IMG/VR virus record: IMGVR_UViG_3300033992_001502
Span: 186,001 to 250,000 of that record
Strand: one strand, 5' to 3'
Length of the DNA stretch: 64,000 nt
Origin: a virus
This document shows, piece by piece, positions 57,889 to 63,820 of the stretch (positions are counted from its first letter, which is position 1; each line of letters starts with the position of its first letter). The notes below the pieces were generated by a model. It searched no databases and was not told the origin of the DNA. It saw only the letters and a program-made list of their open reading frames with translations. Position numbers and translations under genes: made by a program.

Positions 57889-59508
57889 TTAAAATATCGG
57901 GCATGCAGTAGAGCTTCCACCTTTATACATTGGTACTTTAGGTAAAGCGGTTCCGAATTGAATTCTAGGTAACTCAATTTGGAATGATTCATCAGACCAT
58001 GTAATTACTGAGTTCCATTCTCCACTAGGAGTTGCAGTTGACTTAACTGGAGTAGGTTCGGTTGATGTGATTGTATACGTTAACTGGAAGAACGCAACTG
58101 CATATCTCCATGGTCCGTAAGTTGCTTGGTACTCTGGAGTTCTTGCTCCAGGTTTACCCCACTTAGCATCAGTTTTATCTTTATCAGTCCAGTCAGGACC
58201 TCTATTCGGTTCAGCTAAATTTTTAGCATCAACGGTTGGTGCAATAGTTATTCCGTTTTCAGTAAGAGCGGCAGCTAGCGCGCTATTAATAGACGCAAGT
58301 CTATCGTTTGCTAACGCAACGTTATTTTCCTTCTTTGAGGTTTTATCAGCTGACTTGTAAGTCGTTCCTACTTGTGAAGTACTTGCATAACCCCAAGTTG
58401 AAACAGCTGTAATTGTACCGCCGGCTGCTTTAACTGCATCTACTGCAGATTTAACAGTTGCGGCTAATTCAGCTTGAGCAGTAGGTTGAATAGTCACTCC
58501 ATCATCTGGAAATAACTGTAAACCCTTTTGGAAAGCTGGGCTCTTAGCGTTACCGTTTGCACTTTCAGGATATGAAAAAGCCTGAACAACTGGGGCAGCT
58601 GGTGCAGCTGGTGTTCCAGCGACAACTGTAATTTTTTCGTTCTTTGGTGCAATGTATAAATTCGTAGCAACTAAAATTGCTTTATCGAAAGTTACATTAG
58701 GATCCTTTTTACGAGCAGCATACGCTTCAGCTTTTGCTTTAAAGTTATCTAGCATAGACTTCTTTTCAGTATCGCTTAACGACATTGAGGCTATCCAGTA
58801 TTGACTGACTGTTGCTTTATTGGTTCTCTGTGCAATCAGGAATTTAGCAGAAGTTAAAGGATCTACCATTAATTCCTTGCTTGCATTAGTATTTAATCGG
58901 TAAGCAGTTAGTGCTTTCTTAAGAGTATCCATGACCTGAGGCTTGGCTAGTTCAGCAATCACATCAATTTTTTTACCGCCAGTATCGAATACTCCATCAG
59001 TTAGAGCACCTGGTATAATTGAACCGAATAGAGCTGATGTTCTTAATTCGAAACCTTCAGTCTTTGCAGTCTTTAATAAGTCAACCGCTTGTTTAAGTTG
59101 AGCTAGCTTTTCTGGAGTTACCCCAGCCTTTGCACCGTTTGCAATAATTGAATCTGCTACTTTATAAAACATATCTGCTCTAGGAGCTGCACCCTTAACC
59201 GTACCGCCGCCTGTCCAGTAATATATCGATTTTAGGGAACGTAATCTGTCAGTTTTAGCAGATGAACTCTTTTTAAGAAGCGATTTGAATAAGTTGAGGT
59301 CGCCCTCTCCGTTTTTCCACCATTGCATTACAGATTCGTAAGCTGGGTGAGCTTTTATTTCAGCAGAGTCTGCTGCCATTGCTGCATTTACTAAACCTGC
59401 ACGATCGCCAGCTTTGTAAAGAGCACCAATATCAGTTCCTTCAGCTTCTGCGATTAACAAGTTTTCGTTTAACCAGCTAGAGTAGCCTTTAATAATTGAA
59501 TGTTTCAT
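57889..59508 (-). CDS. OmpA-like protein with capsid-targeting peptide
   Basis: A 539-residue protein starting MKHSIIKGYSSWLNENLL (cleavage after LNE). Residues 30-300 are helical, Ala/Lys-rich. Residues about 320-520 resemble an OmpA-like peptidoglycan-binding fold (KGLQLFPDDGVTIQPTAQAE, GGTITAVSTWGYAS, VALANDRLASINSALAAALT), with long insertions. Homologous in layout to the 417-residue gene at 60169. Together they may contact the wall or form head-internal scaffold. Late promoter upstream. Confidence 0.7.
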   Translation of the reverse strand: MKHSIIKGYSSWLNENLLIAEAEGTDIGALYKAGDRAGLVNAAMAADSAEIKAHPAYESVMQWWKNGEGDLNLFKSLLKKSSSAKTDRLRSLKSIYYWTGGGTVKGAAPRADMFYKVADSIIANGAKAGVTPEKLAQLKQAVDLLKTAKTEGFELRTSALFGSIIPGALTDGVFDTGGKKIDVIAELAKPQVMDTLKKALTAYRLNTNASKELMVDPLTSAKFLIAQRTNKATVSQYWIASMSLSDTEKKSMLDNFKAKAEAYAARKKDPNVTFDKAILVATNLYIAPKNEKITVVAGTPAAPAAPVVQAFSYPESANGNAKSPAFQKGLQLFPDDGVTIQPTAQAELAATVKSAVDAVKAAGGTITAVSTWGYASTSQVGTTYKSADKTSKKENNVALANDRLASINSALAAALTENGITIAPTVDAKNLAEPNRGPDWTDKDKTDAKWGKPGARTPEYQATYGPWRYAVAFFQLTYTITSTEPTPVKSTATPSGEWNSVITWSDESFQIELPRIQFGTALPKVPMYKGGSSTACPIF

Positions 59509-59538
59509 TAACTATGTCTATTTTTATTTTGTACTAGG

Positions 59539-59546
59539 TTATTTAT
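59539..59546 (-). promoter_or_regulatory. Late-type promoter octamer ATAAATAA
   Basis: GAATAAATAACCTAGTACAAAAT on the minus strand, 30 nt before the ATG at 59508. The 3' context CCTAGTA is shared with the octamer at 57265. Confidence 0.7.
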
Positions 59547-59559
59547 TCGAGTTTTTAGG

Positions 59560-59565
59560 TATAAT
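59560..59565 (+). promoter_or_regulatory. TAGGTATAAT promoter
   Basis: TTTTAGGTATAATAACTATAT, 28 nt before the CAP gene ATG at 59594; divergent from the octamer with 13 nt between them, as at 57265-57290. Confidence 0.6.
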
Positions 59566-59593
59566 AACTATATAACCAAGTAATAAACAAGCC

Positions 59594-60097
59594 ATGAAAA
59601 AATTAGCAATCCTATTCGCAATCCTAATCTCAATCTCTGCCCAAGCGCAACAAGTTAGATCTAGTAGATTAGACTCTTTGATCTGGCAAGAAATTAACGT
59701 GTACCGTTTGGGCTTGGGTGGTTCACCAGTAACCAAATTCAATAATGGTGCTTTACGTAAAAGAAGTTATCAGTTAACTAATCTTAATGCAGGTAGACCT
59801 GAAATTGATCATACCCGTGGAGACAGTACTTTTGTTGGATATAATACTGAGTGTATCTACATGTATAAGACTAGTGGGACAACTGTTTCTAAAAAATACA
59901 GTGTGAATGCTTTAACTGATGAGGTATTGCAGGAAATCGCAAAAATTGTGGTACAGGCTTGGATCGATTCGCCTAATCATAATTTTAGAATTGCAAGTAA
60001 ATTTGCAGCTGAGTCAACGATTACCACAGTTATGGAATTTGGCAAAGACTCATTTAGAGTAACTGCATCTTACCATGCACTAGATAAAAAGTATTAA
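59594..60097 (+). CDS. Secreted CAP-like protein
   Basis: A 167-residue protein with signal peptide MKKLAILFAILISISAQA. The body follows the CAP layout (LDSLIWQEINVYRLGLGGSP, ALRKRSYQLTNLN, then AWIDSPNHNFRIAS) but is more divergent than the gene at 57297 and lacks some of the usual histidines. The pair arose by duplication or double acquisition. Extracellular or periplasmic after export; function unknown. Confidence 0.65.
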   Translation: MKKLAILFAILISISAQAQQVRSSRLDSLIWQEINVYRLGLGGSPVTKFNNGALRKRSYQLTNLNAGRPEIDHTRGDSTFVGYNTECIYMYKTSGTTVSKKYSVNALTDEVLQEIAKIVVQAWIDSPNHNFRIASKFAAESTITTVMEFGKDSFRVTASYHALDKKY

Positions 60098-60115
60098 GTA
60101 AAACACTAATCAAAT

Positions 60116-60149
60116 AAAAAAGGGACTGATATTTCTATCGGTCCCTTTG
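60116..60149. terminator. Bidirectional intrinsic terminator
   Basis: 12-bp stem AAAGGGACTGAT/ATCGGTCCCTTT (one T-G pair), loop ATTTCT, A/T runs on both sides, between converging genes. Confidence 0.9.
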
Positions 60150-60168
60150 TGTATTAAGTTTAAACTTA

Positions 60169-61422
60169 TTATTTAGCGGCTGCTGCAGTTAAAGTAAGTT
60201 TCAATTCAAAGAATTGAGCTTTTCCTCTAACGTTAGTAGTTGCATTTCCAGTTGAAACAGCAGTAGTCTTAGTAGTTTCTACAGCTTTAGGCTTAACTGC
60301 ATTTTTTTCAATGTTTAGGTCAACGAAACGGTCAGCTGCATTTGCAGGTTGACCACTTGCACCGATTGACCATGCAACTTCGTATGCATCAAAACCTGGA
60401 TGTCCTTTTGCTTTAAGTCCAGAGTTAAGAGCATTCATGAAAGCAACACCACGACGGTAAGCAAGATCTTGATTTTTAGTTGCATCATCCTTTGGAGTTA
60501 CTGCACCAGTTCCGTCAGCCTTAGGCATTTGTTTACCGTTCCATTCAGTACTTGCACCAGAAGTTAAAGTAAATTTATCAGGGCGTGATCCTGCTGGGAA
60601 TTTAGCTAAACATAACTCTACTGCTTTTGCAACCTCAGCTTGAATAGCTGGAGTAACTTGGTCAGAACCAGCTGCGAATTCTGCAGCGAATTTGCCAGTA
60701 ACTGCATCGGAACCTCCAGTTTGAGCAACGTCTACTTTAAGATCCTTACCTGCAGCAAGGTCGCCAAGTAATTGTTGAGTGTACAAATATAGATTGTCAG
60801 CGTCTACTACTGGAGTAGTTGTAATATCTAGGTAACCGTCTTCTCCCATTCTTTGGCTCAAGATGAATTGACCTTGACCCATTTCAAATGCATTTTGGTT
60901 ATATGCGTTAACAAATCCCAACAACATACCTGTACTAGAGGTTGCTTTACTCCAACGTGGATCAGTATCAATTTCCAGTGAATTAATCCCAATTCGACCC
61001 TGAGTCATGATTCTACCTGTACCGTCAGCTCCAGGATTGTAGTCCACCGTTGTTTTGCTGTAGGCAATTTTTGATTGACCTGCAATCAAACTATCAAGAG
61101 TAGCGGTAACTACTTCGTCTAGGCTCTTACCGCCAAAGATTCCCAAGAAACCTTTTTTAGCCGTTTGGCCGTGTTTAGCAAGGCTTCCCAAAATTTCTTG
61201 ATGAGCCTCTTTCTTTTTAATGTTTTGGATGTTAGACTTTGCAACCTCTTGCGTGAATAGTCTAAATTGTGCTCCAGCTTGACTTGCGATGTACTGATCG
61301 TATTTTGCCTCGTCAATGCTAAAGTCATCAGTACTGAGAGTAACTGAATCGATTGACCAGTTTTCGTTTATAGCGTTTAGGTTTTCGTTTAACCATTGGC
61401 TATAGCCTTTAATTAAGTTCAT
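60169..61422 (-). CDS. OmpA-like protein with capsid-targeting peptide
   Basis: A 417-residue protein starting MNLIKGYSQWLNENLNAI (cleavage after LNE). Residues 30-230 include ITTTPVVDADNLYLYTQQLL and a KKGFLGIFGGKSLDEVV element; residues about 240-385 are OmpA-like (KFAAEFAAGSDQVTPAIQAE, FTLTSGASTEWNG, NQDLAYRRGVAFMNALNSGL, DRFVDLNIEK). Frequent GCA/GAA codons and a late promoter suggest abundance. Same layout as the 539-residue protein. Confidence 0.7.
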   Translation of the reverse strand: MNLIKGYSQWLNENLNAINENWSIDSVTLSTDDFSIDEAKYDQYIASQAGAQFRLFTQEVAKSNIQNIKKKEAHQEILGSLAKHGQTAKKGFLGIFGGKSLDEVVTATLDSLIAGQSKIAYSKTTVDYNPGADGTGRIMTQGRIGINSLEIDTDPRWSKATSSTGMLLGFVNAYNQNAFEMGQGQFILSQRMGEDGYLDITTTPVVDADNLYLYTQQLLGDLAAGKDLKVDVAQTGGSDAVTGKFAAEFAAGSDQVTPAIQAEVAKAVELCLAKFPAGSRPDKFTLTSGASTEWNGKQMPKADGTGAVTPKDDATKNQDLAYRRGVAFMNALNSGLKAKGHPGFDAYEVAWSIGASGQPANAADRFVDLNIEKNAVKPKAVETTKTTAVSTGNATTNVRGKAQFFELKLTLTAAAAK

Positions 61423-61443
61423 AGTATACTAAAATATTTTAAG

Positions 61444-61451
61444 TTATTTAT
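61444..61451 (-). promoter_or_regulatory. Late-type promoter octamer ATAAATAA
   Basis: AAGATAAATAACTTAAAATA on the minus strand, 21 nt before the ATG at 61422. Confidence 0.7.
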
Positions 61452-61687
61452 CTTGAGCAGGTTCCCATTTTTTTATTACCTGAACAGCTTTCCGACTGAT
61501 TAGGCGACCGTCTCACCGGTACATAATAGTCACGGGTCTTCCGCAGCTTCACAGAGGTCTCCACGTCGCGGCCCCGCCTAGGGGGTTTTTGCGGCGGTGC
61601 AGGCACGCCCAATCTTTTTCAGGCCGGGCGACCAATTGCCGGGATTCTTTGGTACCTTAACCTTAAATCAAAAATAATTTGTTTAAC
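61452..61687. other. GC-rich intergenic tract, possible structured RNA
   Basis: About 235 nt without a gene. From 61490 to 61640 it is far richer in G and C than the genes to the left, with possible hairpins (CCCCGCCTAGGGG followed by TTTTT near 61573-61590; CCGGGCGACCAATTGCCGGG near 61624-61643). A plus-strand RNA ending at the TTTTT run is possible. I recognise no known RNA family in it. Confidence 0.35.
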
Positions 61688-62068
61688 ATGAGAAAATCAA
61701 AAGCAACCGCAGCTACCAAGGTATCTGCACCAGCGGTAAAGGCCGCAACTCCTTCAACAACAAAGACCGCAAAAACTGCGAAGTCTAAAAAATCTACTGG
61801 GTCTACTGTTTCAGCGGTAACCGTAACAGCTACCGTTTCAACGGGTCGTAATGCTGGCCGTAAAGGTATGAGTTACGCAAAGTTAACTCCAGCTCAAAAG
61901 TTAGAGGTAATCTCTGCTCGCAAACGTCGTGGAGATAACTCAATGGTAGCTACGAAATTAGGGGTAGACTCTAAATTGGTAAGCGCTGTCGTAACTGGCC
62001 GTAAGTCAGACATGCGAGTTATGAATGCCCTATACAATACTGTACGTGGCCGTAAGGTAACTGCATAA
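61688..62068 (+). CDS. Histone-H1-like tail fused to small helix-turn-helix
   Basis: Start at ATG 61688 (126 residues; a TTG lies 9 nt upstream). Residues 1-70 are Lys/Ala/Thr/Ser-rich (KAATPSTTKTAKTAKSKKST), like bacterial histone H1/HU-tail proteins. Residues 70-126 form a compact basic helical domain (LTPAQKLEVISARKRRGDNS, KLGVDSKLVSAVVTGRKSDM), resembling a helix-turn-helix. A DNA-coating or nucleoid-remodelling role is likely. Terminator follows. Confidence 0.65.
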   Translation: MRKSKATAATKVSAPAVKAATPSTTKTAKTAKSKKSTGSTVSAVTVTATVSTGRNAGRKGMSYAKLTPAQKLEVISARKRRGDNSMVATKLGVDSKLVSAVVTGRKSDMRVMNALYNTVRGRKVTA

Positions 62069-62091
62069 CACAACACTTAGCCCAAAACAAA

Positions 62092-62124
62092 GAAAGGGGA
62101 TCCTCAGAAGGGATCCCTTTTTGG
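62092..62124 (+). terminator. Intrinsic terminator
   Basis: AAAGGG(G)ATCC/GGATCCCTTT stem with one bulged G, 7-nt loop and a TTTTT run. Confidence 0.8.
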
Positions 62125-62141
62125 GGTATATAGATAACTTC

Positions 62142-62234
62142 ATGAAAACGGTATATGTGTGGCTGGGGGTTACCCTGTGGTTCCTAGCTATTATAGTCTA
62201 CTCCGGATTGAAGAGGATAGAACGTAGAGGTTAA
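62142..62234 (+). CDS. 30-residue single-pass membrane microprotein
   Basis: ATG 62142 to TAA 62232-62234: MKTVYVWLGVTLWFLAIIVY followed by a basic tail. One clear transmembrane helix with positive-inside C-terminus. It ends 2 nt before the convergent stop at 62237. Coding is inferred from the perfect helix-plus-basic-tail pattern and lack of any other feature. Confidence 0.5.
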   Translation: MKTVYVWLGVTLWFLAIIVYSGLKRIERRG

Positions 62235-62236
62235 GG

Positions 62237-62668
62237 TTATCTTAAGAGATCCAGTCGGGGTACAGATCGCCCGCTGGGTACTTCCCGCCAGGTCTTGTCT
62301 CCCAATTCCCAAATAAGATCTACATCGTGTTCTTTAGCTAGATTCATGATAAACCCGTCAACAAACTCAACATCTCCAGGCTCGTCGGCCTTGACCATGC
62401 GAATAAGTTCAGCCGGTGGATACTCGTACCAAGAGTCCTCACCGTCAGCATTGGGAGCCGGATAGGCCTCCATGAACCAACACTTCATAAAGGTTTCTAG
62501 ATTACCGGAAAAATCCTTTCGACCAATCTTTTCCCAGTCTACCCGGACTATCAGCACACGAAACCCAGGAATGGGAATCCCCAGCCTATGGAGTTCCATC
62601 TGATCGGTGTAATTCTGAGCCGACTCAGTTAGCGCAAATCCATTGAAATCGGTAATATAATTCTGCAT
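62237..62668 (-). CDS. Putative internal protein with capsid-targeting peptide
   Basis: A 143-residue protein beginning MQNYITDFNGFALTESAQNY (cleavage after LTE). The body is acidic with an alternating alpha/beta pattern (FRVLIVRVDWEKIGRKDFSG, GDVEFVDGFIMNLAKEHDVD). Not recognised. Codons are more GC-rich than those of genes left of 61 kb. The promoter upstream is the T4-perfect form TATAAATA. Confidence 0.65.
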   Translation of the reverse strand: MQNYITDFNGFALTESAQNYTDQMELHRLGIPIPGFRVLIVRVDWEKIGRKDFSGNLETFMKCWFMEAYPAPNADGEDSWYEYPPAELIRMVKADEPGDVEFVDGFIMNLAKEHDVDLIWELGDKTWREVPSGRSVPRLDLLR

Positions 62669-62672
62669 GTGG

Positions 62673-62680
62673 TTATTTAT
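62673..62680 (-). promoter_or_regulatory. Late-type promoter octamer, T4-like TATAAATAA
   Basis: CTGTATAAATAACCAC on the minus strand, 4 nt before the ATG at 62668. Includes the exact T4 late consensus TATAAATA. Confidence 0.65.
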
Positions 62681-62891
62681 ACAGCCCCTACCCGGGGGAG
62701 AATTTGCTCCAGGCAGAGAGTCTAGCTCGGGGAGAATTTCTAAAAAGCTATTAGGTAGACGAGGTTTCCTCGGGTAGTTTAGACCGGGAATCCGCAGATA
62801 CCAAGGACCTCGACGGAAATCGGCTGCATTGGCCAGAGCGCTATTCCCAGGCCGTGGAGAAATCAGAAGAAAGTAAAGTGCAGCACACCGC

Positions 62892-63024
62892 CTCCTGGAG
62901 TACTTTTTTTATGTCAGCAAGGTCACTCCTGGAGCACTTATTCAGCTGCCCGGTACCACTCCTGGAGTCACCTGGGTACTGCTCCTGGAGTCACCTGGCC
63001 GGTGACCCTGGCCGGCTCCTGGGG
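62892..63024. repeat. CTCCTGGAG iteron-like array in GC-rich non-coding tract
   Basis: CTCCTGGAG occurs at 62892, 62926, 62959 and 62982, and as CTCCTGGGG at 63016, spaced 34, 33, 23 and 34 nt. Each is nearly self-complementary around its central base. CTGGCCGG is interspersed at 62995, 63008 and 63031, with a further copy at 63118. The whole stretch 62681-63286 holds no convincing gene. Such arrays occur in origins and operator regions; the role here is unknown. Confidence 0.6.
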
Positions 63025-63160
63025 GCTGTCCTGGCCGGTACTATTCAGCCGGTACTGGACCGGTCCGGCTACTGATCTGGTCCGGACTCCGGCAGATCTT
63101 AGCTAGTTCGGATCCAGCTGGCCGGGTCTAGAGCAGGCTAGTCGTTATTCCGCCCGGCCA

Positions 63161-63213
63161 AAAGTTGTTAGACCCCGCCGAAAGTTGTTAAGCCCCGCCG
63201 AAAATTAGCAACT
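63161..63213. repeat. 20-nt tandem repeat with alternative hairpin
   Basis: AAAGTTGTTA-GACCCCGCCG (63161-63180) is repeated as AAAGTTGTTA-AGCCCCGCCG (63181-63200), followed by AAAATTAGCAACT. The final TTAGCAACT (63205-63213) can pair with AGTTGTTAA of the second repeat (9 bp, one G-U), or more weakly with the first, so mutually exclusive hairpins are possible just upstream of the promoter at 63269. Confidence 0.6.
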
Positions 63214-63268
63214 ACCCGTCTTTCTGCTCTAGAGCTTAGAACTTTGGTCTACCGCTGTGTATAAGAAA

Positions 63269-63274
63269 TATAAT
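63269..63274 (+). promoter_or_regulatory. TATAAT promoter
   Basis: AAGAAATATAATTACAG with TATAAT 12 nt before ATG 63287, giving a leader of about 5 nt. Confidence 0.5.
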
Positions 63275-63286
63275 TACAGATTAGAG

Positions 63287-63598
63287 ATGAGTCAAGTTAC
63301 AGAGTATTTAGTTGCGGAATTCCTAAGAATTCTAGACCGCAGCGGCCGGGACTGGCACCGTATCCAATGGGCAATACGCGGATTGGAAGCAGAGGTCCGG
63401 GCGTCAATCGCCCAGGACGATCCTTGGTCCGAGGAGTTAGAAGAGTATTTAGAGTCCAGAATCGTGGAAGCCCTGGTCCTCGCAAGAACCGAGGCAATAG
63501 GCTTAGAGGAGTTTGAATGGGCGCATGAAATAACGGCCAGGCTGGTAGAGCTTGGAATAGAACCTAAAAAAACCGAATCTGAATATGTACAATGCTAA
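63287..63598 (+). CDS. Small acidic helical protein, GC-rich codons
   Basis: Start at ATG 63287 (103 residues); a GTG 30 nt upstream is less likely because it overlaps the promoter. Contains FLRILDRSGRDWHRIQWAIR (about 13-32), a W-x-x-I-Q element also present in the next gene, then EVRASIA and acidic helices. Not recognised. Codons such as GTC, CGG and GCG differ clearly from the AT-rich genes elsewhere. Confidence 0.6.
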   Translation: MSQVTEYLVAEFLRILDRSGRDWHRIQWAIRGLEAEVRASIAQDDPWSEELEEYLESRIVEALVLARTEAIGLEEFEWAHEITARLVELGIEPKKTESEYVQC

Positions 63599-63782
63599 CC
63601 GACCGGATGTTATAGACCAAGAGATAATTCTCGAGCTTAACGGGCCGGGTCTAATTGACTGGACCGGAATACAGGCCAGACTCCTGGACAAGAAGATAAA
63701 TGTAGAACGCGGACTTCTGCATAGACGTTGCAAAGAGCTGTTACGCTCTAGAGCCAGGGAACCTTGGCTATGGAGAGAGTAA
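63585..63782 (+). CDS. Small basic protein, possibly Myb/SANT-like
   Basis: A 65-residue protein overlapping the previous gene by 14 nt. ILELNGPGLIDWTGIQARLL, then VERGLLHRRCKELLRSR, resembles a Myb/SANT-type helix-turn-helix (W-x-x-I-x-A-x-L ... R-x-R-C-x-x-L-L). It shares the DW-x-x-IQ element with its neighbour, suggesting duplication. A DNA-binding regulator is plausible; unproven. Confidence 0.55.
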   Translation: MYNANRPDVIDQEIILELNGPGLIDWTGIQARLLDKKINVERGLLHRRCKELLRSRAREPWLWRE

Positions 63783-63785
63783 GAT

Positions 63786-63791
63786 ATAATA
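63786..63791 (+). promoter_or_regulatory. TATAAT promoter
   Basis: GTAAGATATAATATTATT with TATAAT 29 nt before ATG 63821, just after the previous stop. Confidence 0.5.
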
Positions 63792-63820
63792 TTATTAAAC
63801 AAAAATAACCCATAGGATTA

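Noticed and set aside
62854-63075. A 73-codon ORF across the GC-rich repeat tract
   Set aside because: Its sequence is made of the CTCCTGGAG and CTGGCCGG repeats, with no domain-like pattern and no start context; it is most likely a by-product of low stop frequency in GC-rich DNA.
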